Both the position numbers and the translations under genes were made by a program. Below are positions 17,764 through 27,211 of a DNA stretch of 64,000 nucleotides, one piece after another (position 1 is the first letter of the stretch; each line of letters starts with the position of its first letter). This DNA is from Desulfobacteraceae bacterium (lineage in GTDB: Bacteria > Desulfobacterota > Desulfobacteria > Desulfobacterales > Desulfobacteraceae). Under the pieces are notes generated by a model. The model searched no databases. It was given only the letters and a program-made list of their open reading frames with translations, and had not been told where the DNA came from. The stretch covers positions 1 through 64,000 of the forward strand of contig JADGFI010000011.1 in NCBI GenBank assembly GCA_016743945.1, in the 5' to 3' direction.

Positions 17764-19383
17764 CTAAAACTGCTTTTTAAGATTTGTGTGGTGGCGCCAG
17801 TTTAGATCGTCCCGATTCGGATATTCAATATTATAGTGAAGCCCCCGGCTTTCTTTCCGAACCAAGGCAGCCTCAATGATCAATTGGGCCACTGTCGCCA
17901 GATTCCTCAGTTCAATCAGATCGGCCGTCACCTTAAAATCCCAATAATATTCGTTGATCTCCTGCTGGATATTCTCAATCCTTCGCTTGGCCCTCTGCAG
18001 TCGCTTGTCAGACCGGACAATCCCCACATAATTCCACATGAGCCGCCGGATCTCATCCCAGTTATGGGATACCACAATGGCTTCGTCACTGTCGGTTGTA
18101 TTGGTTTCATCCCAGAGGTCAAGGGTCACGGTGATTTTGTTGCCAATGGTCTTAAACTCTTCAAGGGAAGTTTTATAGGCGTTGTGAGAGTAAACAAGCG
18201 CTTCCAGCAATGAATTGGATGCCAGGCGGTTGGCCCCGTGGAGGCCGGTACAGGCGGTTTCTCCCACCGCATAAAGCCGTTGGACATCGGTTTTTCCGTT
18301 CAAATCCGTTGCCACCCCTCCGCACATGTAATGGGCAGCCGGCACCACGGGAATGGGTTCTTTTGTCATGTCGATGCCGTATTCCAGGCAACGTGCATAT
18401 ATATTGGGAAACCGCTGTTTGATAAATGCGGCATCCAGATGGGAAATATCCAGAAAAACAGAATCGGCCCCTGTTTTCTTTAATTCATTGTCAATGGCCC
18501 TTGCCACAACGTCCCTGCAGGCAAGCTCCTTGTCCGGTGAATAGTCTTCCATGAACCTTCGCCCCTGTTCATCTATTAAACGAGCGCCCTCTCCTCTCAC
18601 CGCTTCTGAAATCAAAAAATTCTTGGCTTCAGGGTGATAGAGACAGGTGGGGTGGAACTGGACAAACTCAAGATTGGCAACGGATGCCCCGGCCCTGTAG
18701 GCCATGGCAATCCCGTCCCCAGTGGCAATATCCGGGTTGGAGGTATAAAGATATACCTTGCTGGCACCGCCTGTTGCAAGAAGGGTGATGCCCGAATAAA
18801 AGGTTTCAATTTCTCCGGTTTCATTGTTCAGAACATAGGCGCCGCAGCAAAGATTTTCCGTCTGGGTGACCACAAGCCCATTTCTGACGCTGGTGGAAAA
18901 GGTGATCAGGTCAACGGCAATATGATCTTCCAGGATGGTGATGTTCTCATTTTCTTCGACCTTTGCCACCAGGGTATCTTCAATTTCCTTACCCGTAAGG
19001 TCCTGGGCGAACACAATCCGTTTGACAGAATGTCCCCCTTCCTGGCCCAGGGCAAAATCAGATTCCCCATCACCGGCCATGTTAAAATGAGCCCCCTGCC
19101 GGGCCAGTTCCATAATGCGTTTGGGCCCATTTTCCACCACCATTTTTACCACCTCTCGCGTGCAGAGGCCATCTCCTGCATCCAAGGTGTCTTGTATGTG
19201 GAGATCAAAGGAATCCAGCTCACTGAAAACCGCTGCGACTCCTCCCTGGGCAAGGGCTGTATTGCTTTTTTGAATTTTTTTCTTGGTCACAATGGTGACC
19301 TTACCAAAGGCTGCCACCTTTAATGCATAGCTCAGTCCGGCAATGCCGCTGCCGATCACTAAAAAATCAGTTTTCTTAATCAT
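17764..19383 (-). CDS. nadB: L-aspartate oxidase
   Basis: 539 residues. NadB oxidises L-aspartate to iminoaspartate for NAD synthesis and in anaerobes can use fumarate as acceptor. It carries the FAD motif DFLVIGSGIAGLSYAL (residues 6-21), NTALAQGGVAAVF, the active-site block RGEGARLIDEQGRRFMEDY, HYMCGGVATDLNGKT, and GANRLASNSLLEALVYSHNA. The C-terminal helical domain ends with LHYNIEYPNRDD, as in the succinate dehydrogenase/fumarate reductase flavoprotein family. nadA and nadC are not adjacent. Its ATG overlaps the upstream SH3-protein stop (ATGA at 19383-19380), so the two are translationally coupled. Confidence 0.95.
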   Translation of the reverse strand: MIKKTDFLVIGSGIAGLSYALKVAAFGKVTIVTKKKIQKSNTALAQGGVAAVFSELDSFDLHIQDTLDAGDGLCTREVVKMVVENGPKRIMELARQGAHFNMAGDGESDFALGQEGGHSVKRIVFAQDLTGKEIEDTLVAKVEENENITILEDHIAVDLITFSTSVRNGLVVTQTENLCCGAYVLNNETGEIETFYSGITLLATGGASKVYLYTSNPDIATGDGIAMAYRAGASVANLEFVQFHPTCLYHPEAKNFLISEAVRGEGARLIDEQGRRFMEDYSPDKELACRDVVARAIDNELKKTGADSVFLDISHLDAAFIKQRFPNIYARCLEYGIDMTKEPIPVVPAAHYMCGGVATDLNGKTDVQRLYAVGETACTGLHGANRLASNSLLEALVYSHNAYKTSLEEFKTIGNKITVTLDLWDETNTTDSDEAIVVSHNWDEIRRLMWNYVGIVRSDKRLQRAKRRIENIQQEINEYYWDFKVTADLIELRNLATVAQLIIEAALVRKESRGLHYNIEYPNRDDLNWRHHTNLKKQF

Positions 19384-19997
19384 AGCAAGGAACTTCTTTT
19401 CTTTTTACGGGTACTCAATCCAATGATCAATCCGACAATAAAAACGCCGGCACCACTGAGGAACCATAATTTTTCCTCATTGTTCATATTTTTTTCAAGG
19501 GTGAGAATCTGATCCTTCTGGTCCTGGGATTCTTTAGAAAGCGCCTTGTAACTGTCGCTGAGTTTTAAAAAATCGGCGGATGCCTGTTCCAGGGTTTTGT
19601 ATTTTTCCTCAATGTCCACCAGAAACGCATTTTTTTCAGCCAGGGCGCGTTTTTTTTCCTCTGTCTGCTCAAGGACAGCCACCAGCCTTTCATTTTCAGC
19701 TTGCAATTGCTTTACCAGCAGGGTCTGGGGAACTTTTTCGGTAAGAAACCGGGACAGCACCCACCCGGTCTTATCATCCTGGGTCTTCACATGGGACCAG
19801 TCTTGCTGGTACTCAATGGTTTCAAGCTTTGAGCCGGAAGTGAGCATGGCAACAATCTTGTGGTCGGTACCCGGACCGGTCCGCATGGTAATCTTTGTAA
19901 TACCTGTGACATATATATCCTTGGCTGACAGGGGGCCTGTGCACACCATTGCCAGAAGGCAAATGGAAGCCAGAAATTTCATTATTTTCATACGCAT
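19380..19997 (-). CDS. SH3-domain, coiled-coil and membrane-anchor protein (TIGR04211-like)
   Basis: 205 residues with a clear layout. A signal peptide (residues 1-25, ending PLSAKD) is followed by a bacterial SH3 domain (about 26-90: YVTGITKITMRTGPGTDHKIVAML, then WVLSRFLTE). A coiled coil (about 95-175) is rich in Lys, Glu and Leu. A C-terminal transmembrane helix (about 178-198, LWFLSGAGVFIVGLIIGLST) ends in a basic tail. This is the architecture of the TIGR04211 SH3-domain proteins, membrane-anchored and periplasmic with unknown function, possibly peptidoglycan contact. It is followed by nadB with a 4-bp overlap, a coupling that has no obvious functional logic. Confidence 0.82.
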   Translation of the reverse strand: MRMKIMKFLASICLLAMVCTGPLSAKDIYVTGITKITMRTGPGTDHKIVAMLTSGSKLETIEYQQDWSHVKTQDDKTGWVLSRFLTEKVPQTLLVKQLQAENERLVAVLEQTEEKKRALAEKNAFLVDIEEKYKTLEQASADFLKLSDSYKALSKESQDQKDQILTLEKNMNNEEKLWFLSGAGVFIVGLIIGLSTRKKKRSSLL

Positions 19998-20115
19998 TGG
20001 TTCTCCCTTATGGTTATCTTTTCTTAGGTCTATCCATTATCATTGCATATTCCCTTTATCAAGTCCCTTTACAATATTCATATTGATTTTGGATATTAAC
20101 TGCACTCATGTCCGA

Positions 20116-20850
20116 TCATATCCGGGTGATAATTTTGATGACCTCGGCTGCCATGTTAAGGCCAAAAACACCTGGCACCCAGGGAATAGTGCCAATGGGA
20201 GGCCGGGATCGGCCGTGGGTGGGAAAAGCATCCACGGCATCTTTTTGCAGGTAGGGCAATTTGTTCAAGGCTTTTTCAATGGAATAAACGCAGGCGACAC
20301 CTTCATAGACGCCCCGGCGGTGAAGCCGCTGGCGCACCACCCGGGCCAGGGGGCAGACACAGGTCTCGGCAAGATCCCCTGTTTTGATCATGGAAATATC
20401 TACTTTCCCGGCGGCCCCCATGCTCGAAACCACGGGCACCCCCTTGGTGACAGCACCCAAAATCAGATTGACCTTTGAATTGAGCCCGTCAATGGCATCC
20501 ACCACCACATCAATATCCTGGGATAAAAGATCCGTTAAGCTGTCGGCATTAACGAAGGTGTCGTGGATATCCACCGCACAAAGGGGATTGATATCCAAAA
20601 CCCGTTCCTGGGCAAGCTGGGCTTTTTCCCGGCCAATGGTGGAATGCAGGGCATAGAGCTGGCGGTTGATATTGGAGGCATCCACCCGGTCAAAATCCAC
20701 CAGGCGCAAAGATCCCACCCCTGCCCTTGCCAGGGCTTCGGTGGCAAATGATCCCACCGCCCCCAAACCAAATACCGCCACCCGGGCCTTTTTAATTTTC
20801 TCCATGGCGGCCTGACCCATTAATTGTTCTGTGCGGGCAAACGGATTCAT
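20116..20850 (-). CDS. tcdA: tRNA threonylcarbamoyladenosine dehydratase (ThiF/MoeB fold)
   Basis: 244 residues of the TcdA (YgdL/CsdL) family, which cyclises t6A37 of tRNA to ct6A using ATP. The N-terminal RTEQLMGQAAMEKI is typical. Next come the ATP-binding VAVFGLGAVGSFATEALARAG (about residues 28-48), the DFDRVDASNINRQ block, DAIDGLNSK, and the C-terminal GTIPWVPGVFGLNMAAEVIK. It overlaps the upstream tatD stop by ATGA, forming a two-gene unit. No csdA/csdE partner is adjacent. Confidence 0.9.
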   Translation of the reverse strand: MNPFARTEQLMGQAAMEKIKKARVAVFGLGAVGSFATEALARAGVGSLRLVDFDRVDASNINRQLYALHSTIGREKAQLAQERVLDINPLCAVDIHDTFVNADSLTDLLSQDIDVVVDAIDGLNSKVNLILGAVTKGVPVVSSMGAAGKVDISMIKTGDLAETCVCPLARVVRQRLHRRGVYEGVACVYSIEKALNKLPYLQKDAVDAFPTHGRSRPPIGTIPWVPGVFGLNMAAEVIKIITRI

Positions 20851-21668
20851 CTGATTCCTTTATATCTTATTTCAGGCATTTTTTTTAAGGGCAAAACAGG
20901 GTCAAACAGGGTTAGACTGTTCTTATAGGCCCGGGCTGCAAATTTTTCAAACCCCATATTCACTCTTCGCGCAGCAATTTGTGCAATGGCCGGCAAATTT
21001 TTGGGTTCATTTATTGTGTTTTTCCTATAATTTAAAAGGCTCGGATAGATATCCGGAGCATCGGTTTCCATCACAAACATCTCGTTTGACACTGCCCCCA
21101 AAGCACTGACCACCTTTCTGGCATTGGGACGGGTCACAGATCCTGAAAAGGAAATATACAAATTATAGCGTTCAAACAAGGGAATCATATCCAATGATCC
21201 GGAATAGGAATGAATCAGACCCGGCGTCGTCAGGGGGCCAAATTTTTTCATCAGATGAATGAAGGCATCCCAAGCCTTGCGGATATGAATATTTATCGGT
21301 CTTTCAAGCTCCCTTGCAAGGGCCAGGTGATGGGAAAAAACCCGGAGCTGAAGCTCCTGGTCCGCCTGTTTATCCATAAAATCCAACCCGGTTTCACCGA
21401 TACCAGACCGATGGGCCACCAGAAAGGTCTCAAGGGTTTGCTGCCAGTTTTCAGACAGGCTGTCAAGAAACCAGGGATGTATCCCAAAACAGGGAATGAC
21501 AGATCCATATGCCAAGGCAAGCCCTGCGGTTCGTTCAAAATTTTCTTCCATGGTGGCACAGGAAACCATGTACTGAACACCCGCCTTTTGGGCCCGGTCC
21601 ACCATATGGGAAATATCAGCCAGGATCCTTGCATCGTGGAGATGGCAATGGGAGTCAATAAACAACAC
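20847..21668 (-). CDS. tatD: TatD-family metal-dependent hydrolase
   Basis: 273 residues of the TatD DNase family, an amidohydrolase-fold 3'-5' exonuclease or deoxyribonuclease. Metal ligands are visible as FIDSHCHLHD (His7 and His9), GIGETGLDF (Glu), PINIHIRKAW (His), GLIHSYSGS (His) and METDAPD (Asp). The second and third blocks are somewhat divergent from E. coli TatD, and VSCATMEEN replaces the usual VTGTD. Translationally coupled to tcdA downstream. Confidence 0.88.
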   Translation of the reverse strand: MLFIDSHCHLHDARILADISHMVDRAQKAGVQYMVSCATMEENFERTAGLALAYGSVIPCFGIHPWFLDSLSENWQQTLETFLVAHRSGIGETGLDFMDKQADQELQLRVFSHHLALARELERPINIHIRKAWDAFIHLMKKFGPLTTPGLIHSYSGSLDMIPLFERYNLYISFSGSVTRPNARKVVSALGAVSNEMFVMETDAPDIYPSLLNYRKNTINEPKNLPAIAQIAARRVNMGFEKFAARAYKNSLTLFDPVLPLKKMPEIRYKGIR

Positions 21669-21690
21669 GGTGCCGCCTCATTTTTTCTCC

Positions 21691-23094
21691 CTAATAATAA
21701 CTGGAATTATCCCAGCAATGGGTGCACAATTTTTCTTTGGGAAGCCCTATGGCCGCCACCAAATCTTCCAGTTTCTGATACCGGAGACTGGTCAACCCTA
21801 AGCGTTCCCCAATATAGGCTATCATGGCCCGGTGTTTTTCAGATCCATCAACGGCATATTCAGCCAAATCGATATCTTCGGTTCCTTCTATCCCGTAAAT
21901 GGCCTTGCGCCCGGCCAGGTCCATGGTGGATCGGGAGGTTGAAAAATTCAAAAACTCACAGGGATGTATCAGACAGGGACAGGCAATGCGCATGTGAACC
22001 TCTTTTGCCCCGTATTCGTAGAGGATCTGGGTATTGTCCTGGAGCTGGGTTCCTCTGACCACGGAATCGTCACAAAAGAGAATCCGCTGTCCCTGGATAA
22101 TTTCCCGGATGGGAATCAGCTTCATCCGGGCCACAAGATCCCGCATGGCCTGGCTCTGGGGCATAAAACTTCTGGGCCAGGTAGGCGTATATTTCACATA
22201 AGGCCGCATATAGGGTAATTTGCTCTCATTGGCAAATCCAATGGCATGTCCGATACCGGAATCAGGAATACCCGCCACAAGATCAACCTTTTCCGTCTCG
22301 TTCCGGGCAAGCGCTGCACCGCAATTATACCGGACCTGTTCCGTGTTGATGCCTTCATAGGAAGAAACCGGGTATCCATAATAAACCCACAGAAAAGAAC
22401 AAACCTGCATTTTTTCGCCGGGTGCCTGGACTGTCTCCCTCCCCTCGGGGGTCATCAGGACAATTTCACCCGGTCCAAGAATGTGGTCCACCTCAAACCC
22501 CAAATTCGAGAATGCACTGGATTCAGAACTGGCCGCAAAAGAATTCTCCCGTTTCCCAATAATAATGGGGGTTCTGCCCAGACGGTCCCGGGCAGCAAAA
22601 ATGCCCGACTCTGTCAACACCAGCATGGAACAGGACCCCATAATCTTATCCTGGGCATTTTTGATACCCTCTTTAAAGGAAGGGGCTTCACAGATCAGGG
22701 TGGCCACAAGCTCTGTGGGATTTATATCTCCCTGGCTTGTTTCCGAAAAATGGACATTCCGGTCAAAGGCCTTTTTGGCAAGCGCTTCCAGATTAACAAT
22801 CTTTCCCACCATCACCAAACCAAATGTTCCCAAATGGGAATGGAGAATAATGGGTTGGGAATCTGTATCCGAGATGACCCCAATCCCCATGTGACCGGTC
22901 AGCCCATCGATATCCGCCTCAAATTTTGATCTGAAATAGGCATTTTCAAGACTGTGAATCGATCGTTGGAACCCGTCCTTCCCCACTGTGGCAAGCCCCC
23001 CCCGTTTGGTTCCCAAATGGGACAAATAATCGGTTCCGTAAAAAAGTTCCTTATTGCATGTTTTGGTTGCTGCACATCCAAAAAAACCGCCCAT
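21691..23094 (-). CDS. PurF-like amidophosphoribosyltransferase homologue without the N-terminal Cys
   Basis: 467 residues with the two-domain layout of glutamine PRPP amidotransferase. An N-terminal Ntn-hydrolase glutaminase domain is followed by a phosphoribosyltransferase domain with the PRPP loop RILFCDDSVVRGTQL (about 340-354) and the typical CPCLIHPCEF. In true PurF the mature chain starts with Cys (MCG...). Here the start is MGGFFGCAA, so residue 2 is Gly and the nucleophile is missing. ATG 23094 is set by GGAAGG 8 bases upstream; the in-frame ATG at 23112 would not supply a terminal Cys either. LGTKRGGLAT replaces the usual RGQDSAG-like block. It may use free ammonia or do something else. 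A conventional purF may exist elsewhere in the genome. Confidence 0.85.
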   Translation of the reverse strand: MGGFFGCAATKTCNKELFYGTDYLSHLGTKRGGLATVGKDGFQRSIHSLENAYFRSKFEADIDGLTGHMGIGVISDTDSQPIILHSHLGTFGLVMVGKIVNLEALAKKAFDRNVHFSETSQGDINPTELVATLICEAPSFKEGIKNAQDKIMGSCSMLVLTESGIFAARDRLGRTPIIIGKRENSFAASSESSAFSNLGFEVDHILGPGEIVLMTPEGRETVQAPGEKMQVCSFLWVYYGYPVSSYEGINTEQVRYNCGAALARNETEKVDLVAGIPDSGIGHAIGFANESKLPYMRPYVKYTPTWPRSFMPQSQAMRDLVARMKLIPIREIIQGQRILFCDDSVVRGTQLQDNTQILYEYGAKEVHMRIACPCLIHPCEFLNFSTSRSTMDLAGRKAIYGIEGTEDIDLAEYAVDGSEKHRAMIAYIGERLGLTSLRYQKLEDLVAAIGLPKEKLCTHCWDNSSYY

Positions 23095-23499
23095 GGTGCT
23101 TACCTTCCTCATTTATAAAATTAATTTTTTTAGGTCTTATCTGTTGAAATCTTCTAGCGTACCGTCAATTTATATCCTCACTAAATCCTTTTAACTCACT
23201 ATTCCCCTTCACTTTTATTATCAAAACCCAATATAAGGTTCCTAGGCCTTTGGCCCGGTATAAATTTTTCTCTAAAAACAAGTACCAATTTTTATATATC
23301 TGTGTAAAGAGAATTCAGGATTCAGCCTGGACAGGATAACCCCCAAATTTAATCCCCCCCCCCTTTGAACTTACAAAATAGTTATTTCCCCTTTCTTTTA
23401 TCAATTTGCTTTGGTTGTATTTTGATCCCTAACATGGTAGTTTTCGCTGAAAAATAATCCATTTTTTATTAACCACTATTTTTTTTAAAAGGATCCTTT
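23095..23499. other. Divergent intergenic region before the BMP operon
   Basis: About 400 bp between the divergent PurF-like and BMP genes. It includes a run of nine or more C at about 23356 and a GCCTTTGGCCCGG segment near 23244. I found no riboswitch signature (no purine, guanidine or THF core) and no convincing operator. The promoters of both genes must lie here. Confidence 0.45.
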
Positions 23500-24492
23500 A
23501 TGAAACGCTTATCTATTGTTGCCAGCCTCCTGTTTTTAGGTGTGACTCTTTTTGGGACAAATGCCTTTGCCTCACAAAAAATCAAGGTTGCCGGTATCTA
23601 TACCCAGCCCATCCAGCAAAAATGGGATGCCTGTCTTCACAAGGCCCTTCAAAAAGCAGCCGATGAAGGAAAAATCGAATATGTGTATTCGGAAAAAGTT
23701 TCCAACACAGATTATATCCGGGTGCTTCGGGAATATTCAGAAAAGGGCGTAAACCTTATTGTGGGCGAGGCATTCGGAATCTCCCGGGATGTCAGAAAAG
23801 TGGCAAAGGACTACCCGAAAGTGGCCTATCTCATGGGAGATACCTTTGGACCTGCCGATCCGAATCTCTCGGTCTTTGACAACTATATCCATGAGCCCTG
23901 TTACCTCATGGGCATGATCGCAGGCAAGATGACCCGGACAAATAAAATCGGCATGGTAGGCGGATACCCCATTGGTGAAGTCAACCGTCTTTTCCATGCC
24001 TTCATGGCAGGGGCAAAATCAATCAACCCTGCTGTTGAGTTTAAAGTTTCTTTCATCGGCGCCTGGTATGATCCGCCAAAGGCAAAAGAATTTGCCTATG
24101 CCCAGGTTGAATCAGGGGTTGATATCCTCTATGCTGAACGGGGCGGTGTTGTGGATGCGGCTCGGGAAAAAGGGATCCTTGCCTTTGGCAATGTAAATGA
24201 CATGAACAAGGAAGAAAATGGAACGGATATTGTTGTGGCATCGGCGCTATGGAATATGGACAGCGCTATAAATGAAGCCATTGCCCTTGTCAAACAAGGC
24301 AAATTTACCGCCATAGATTACAAAGAATGGACCATGATGGGCAAAGGCGGCGCCTCCCTGTCTTCTTTCTATGAATTTGAGGACAAAATACCCGCTGACA
24401 TCAAAATCAAGGTTATTGAAGCCCAGGAGGCCATTAAAAATGGCTCTTTGGTCATCAAGATCAATGATGAAGAACCCAAATCAACCTTTTAA
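23500..24492 (+). CDS. BMP-family ABC transporter substrate-binding protein
   Basis: 330 residues. A signal peptide (1-25, cleaved after TNAFA) precedes a type 1 periplasmic binding fold of the Bmp/PnrA family, which binds nucleosides or other purine- and pyrimidine-like ligands. Typical features are KVAGIYTQPIQQKWDACLHKAL, VNLIVGEAFG, NKIGMVGGYPIGEVNRLFHAFMAGA and VDILYAERGG. No lipobox is seen, so it is probably soluble in the periplasm. ATG 23500 follows AAAGGA. It heads an operon with a duplicated ATPase, two permeases and a cytosine deaminase-like enzyme, which suggests a pyrimidine base, nucleoside or related N-heterocycle as ligand. Confidence 0.9.
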   Translation: MKRLSIVASLLFLGVTLFGTNAFASQKIKVAGIYTQPIQQKWDACLHKALQKAADEGKIEYVYSEKVSNTDYIRVLREYSEKGVNLIVGEAFGISRDVRKVAKDYPKVAYLMGDTFGPADPNLSVFDNYIHEPCYLMGMIAGKMTRTNKIGMVGGYPIGEVNRLFHAFMAGAKSINPAVEFKVSFIGAWYDPPKAKEFAYAQVESGVDILYAERGGVVDAAREKGILAFGNVNDMNKEENGTDIVVASALWNMDSAINEAIALVKQGKFTAIDYKEWTMMGKGGASLSSFYEFEDKIPADIKIKVIEAQEAIKNGSLVIKINDEEPKSTF

Positions 24493-24553
24493 CTCTTTTA
24501 CAATACGATAACAAGATGTGGTCCCGGCAAAGGGGATCACTCCCCCTTTTTAT

Positions 24554-26164
24554 ATGAATGAATCCATACTGAACGTATCGAAAATCACCAAATATTTCGG
24601 CCCGGTTGTTGCCAATGAGGCTATTTCTTTTTCCCTTGGTAAAGGAGAGATTGTCGCCCTTTTAGGTGAAAACGGTGCCGGAAAAACCACGTTGATGTCC
24701 ATTCTTTTTGGCCATTATGTGGCCGATGGGGGAAGTATAACGGTATTTGGAAAAAAACTGGTGCCGGGCTCTCCCCGGGCTGCCCTTGAAGCAGGCGTCG
24801 GCATGGTCCACCAACACTTTACCCTTGCCGAGAATATGAGTGTTCTGGATAATATCATGCTGGGTACCGAGTCCCTTGCAGCCTTTAAAAGCAACCCCAG
24901 GGCAGCTGAAAATAAACTTTGCCGCCTCATGGAGCGCTTTGGGCTGACCATTAATCCCAAGGCGCTTGTTAAGGACCTTTCCGTGGGCGAACAACAGCGG
25001 GTTGAGATTTTAAAGGTGCTTTACAGGAATGCAAAGATACTCATCCTTGATGAACCGACTGCCGTGCTGACCCCCCAGGAATCAGACCGGCTTTTTGCGA
25101 CAATCGCCCAGCTGGTCGAGGAAGGGTTGAGTGTTATCTTTATTACCCACAAGATGCGAGAAGTAATGGCGGCCAGCCACCGATGCATTGTGCTGCGCCA
25201 GGGCCGGGTTGTGTTTGAATCTTTGACCAAAGACACAGACCCCAACGCCCTTGCAAAGGCCATGGTGGGAAGTGAAATACCCCGGACGATCAGACAGAGA
25301 CAACCACCCGGCAAAGAGGTACTTTCCTTGAAGGGGATTACCCTCGCGGATAAAAAAGAAGGCAAAAGAGAAGACAAAAGGAAACACCTGGGAACAAGCG
25401 CAAAAAAATCCATAAAAAACCTCAACCTTAGTCTTCGATCAAATGAAATCATCGGCATTGCCGGTGTTTCAGGGAATGGACAGTCACAACTTGCCGATAT
25501 AATCTCAGGCCTCATCAATACCTATGACGGCAAAATCCTTCTCGCTTCAAAAGAACTTAAAAACATAAGCCCCCGGCGAATGATTCAAGAGGGGGTGGGA
25601 CGGATCCCCGATGATCGAAACGGAACAGGCCTTATCAGTGACATGAGCATCCTGGAAAACATTGCCAGTGAGATCTATGGGGAACCTCCCTTTTCAAAAA
25701 AGGGGTTTTTACAATTTAAAGCCATTGCAGACCGGGCAAAAAAACTGGTAAAAAAGTTTGATGTGCGCTGTCCTAACATCCATATCCCGGTTCAAAAACT
25801 TTCCGGCGGCAATATGCAAAAACTGATACTGGCAAGGGAAATTTCCGGATCTCCCAGAATAATTCTTGCCAACCAGCCCACCTGGGGACTTGATGTGGGC
25901 GCTGCCGCCTATGTCCACACACAGCTTATAAAAGCTGCCCAAAAAGGTGCCGGTGTGATTCTTATCTCCGAGGATCTGGACGAACTTTTCCAGGTGGCCG
26001 ACCAGATTTGTGTCATGTACCATGGAAGGCTATCAAATCCAGAAGATGTGGACAGGGTTGACCGGGCAAAACTGGGACTTATCATGTCCGGCCAGTTTAG
26101 CACCCATGAGGGACAAGAAAAAAAATGGGACCAGAAACAAATGAAACTTGAAAAAAACAAATGA
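24554..26164 (+). CDS. Duplicated ABC ATPase of a BMP/nucleoside-type importer
   Basis: 536 residues with two fused ATPase halves, as in RbsA and NupO. The first half has Walker A GENGAGKTTL (about residue 38), signature LSVGEQQRVEI and Walker B ILILDEPTAVLTP. The second half has a degenerate Walker A (GVSGNGQSQLAD), signature LSGGNMQKLIL and a Walker B reading ILANQPTWGLDVGA. Asn-Gln in place of Asp-Glu is normal in this subfamily, so only the first site is likely to hydrolyse ATP. A basic insertion (KKEGKREDKRKH) separates the halves. ATG 24554 is preferred over GTG 24518 by homology; neither has a strong ribosome-binding site. The stop overlaps the next gene by ATGA. Confidence 0.92.
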   Translation: MNESILNVSKITKYFGPVVANEAISFSLGKGEIVALLGENGAGKTTLMSILFGHYVADGGSITVFGKKLVPGSPRAALEAGVGMVHQHFTLAENMSVLDNIMLGTESLAAFKSNPRAAENKLCRLMERFGLTINPKALVKDLSVGEQQRVEILKVLYRNAKILILDEPTAVLTPQESDRLFATIAQLVEEGLSVIFITHKMREVMAASHRCIVLRQGRVVFESLTKDTDPNALAKAMVGSEIPRTIRQRQPPGKEVLSLKGITLADKKEGKREDKRKHLGTSAKKSIKNLNLSLRSNEIIGIAGVSGNGQSQLADIISGLINTYDGKILLASKELKNISPRRMIQEGVGRIPDDRNGTGLISDMSILENIASEIYGEPPFSKKGFLQFKAIADRAKKLVKKFDVRCPNIHIPVQKLSGGNMQKLILAREISGSPRIILANQPTWGLDVGAAAYVHTQLIKAAQKGAGVILISEDLDELFQVADQICVMYHGRLSNPEDVDRVDRAKLGLIMSGQFSTHEGQEKKWDQKQMKLEKNK

Positions 26165-27210
26165 GACTTGAAGTTCGAGAAAACATCTCCATGGTGAGGC
26201 TTATGGCCGCTCTTTTTCTTGCCGTGGGGGTTTCCATGGCCGTCTGCTCTGTTCTGATCATCTGGGGAGGGGCTTCTCCCATGGAAGGATGGATACTGAT
26301 GATAAAAGGAGCCCTGGGCTCTAAATTTGCGGTGAGTGAGACCCTCACCCGGGCAACCCCCCTCATCTTTACCGGCCTTGCTGCAGCCGTTGCCTTCAGG
26401 GCAAAGCTGTGGAATATCGGGGCAGAGGGACAATTTTACATCGGGGCCTGCGTGGCCGTTCTTTTGGGAACCCATGGAGAAATGCTTTCCCCCTTTGTCA
26501 TGATCCCCTATCTCTTTGCAGCGGGGGCCCTTGCTGGCGGACTTTTTCTCCTAGTCCCGACCTTCCTGAAAACCCACCTTAATGTGGATGAAGTGGTCAC
26601 CACCCTGTTGCTTAATTTTGTGGTGCTGTTATTTGTGAACTGGCTTGTTTTCGGACCCTGGAAAGATCCCATGTCCATGGGATGGCCCCAGTCAGAACCG
26701 GTTCTTGATTCGGCCATACTACCAATCCTCATGGCAAAGACACGGTTCCACCTGGGCTTTGTCATTGCGGTTTTATCTAGTATTTTTGTATGGTGGTTCA
26801 TGGCAAACACCACCTGGGGATTTGAAATAAGGGCGGTGGGGTCCAGCATAAAGGCCAGCACCTTTGCCGGGATGCCGGTTAACAAAACCATTATCCGCAC
26901 CGCGTTAATCAGCGGCGGCCTTGCCGCCATGGCAGGTGTCAGTGAACTTTGCGGGGTAAAAGGCTATCTGACTACGGATCTATCGCCTGGATTTGGCTAC
27001 ACCGGTATTGTGGTGGCCATGCTGGCTGCCCTGCATCCCCTGGGGGTGGTTGCTTCTGCTCTTTTTGTGGCCATTATTTATATCGGCGCCGATTCCATGA
27101 GCCGGGCCATTAATATTTCAAACTATATTGCCGATGTGACCACTGCGGTGTCTCTTTTATCCGTACTTGTTGCCGTATTTTTCACACGCTACCGGATAAA
27201 AAGGGGGTAA
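26161..27210 (+). CDS. ABC permease 1 (BMP/nucleoside-type)
   Basis: 349 residues, a polytopic membrane protein of the branched-chain/ribose-type permease superfamily (BPD_transp_2). The EAA-like region GSSIKASTFAGMPVNKTIIRTALISGGLAAMAG and FTGLAAAVAFRAKLWNIGAEGQFYIGA are characteristic of NupP-like subunits. About 8-10 transmembrane segments are visible. Translation is coupled to the ATPase gene by the ATGA overlap, and permease 2 starts one base after its stop. Confidence 0.9.
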   Translation: MRLEVRENISMVRLMAALFLAVGVSMAVCSVLIIWGGASPMEGWILMIKGALGSKFAVSETLTRATPLIFTGLAAAVAFRAKLWNIGAEGQFYIGACVAVLLGTHGEMLSPFVMIPYLFAAGALAGGLFLLVPTFLKTHLNVDEVVTTLLLNFVVLLFVNWLVFGPWKDPMSMGWPQSEPVLDSAILPILMAKTRFHLGFVIAVLSSIFVWWFMANTTWGFEIRAVGSSIKASTFAGMPVNKTIIRTALISGGLAAMAGVSELCGVKGYLTTDLSPGFGYTGIVVAMLAALHPLGVVASALFVAIIYIGADSMSRAINISNYIADVTTAVSLLSVLVAVFFTRYRIKRG

Positions 27211-27211
27211 T

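Noticed and set aside
18634..19323. A 229-codon plus-strand frame opposite nadB.
   Set aside because: The opposite strand encodes full-length L-aspartate oxidase; the antisense frame has no motif and no start signal.
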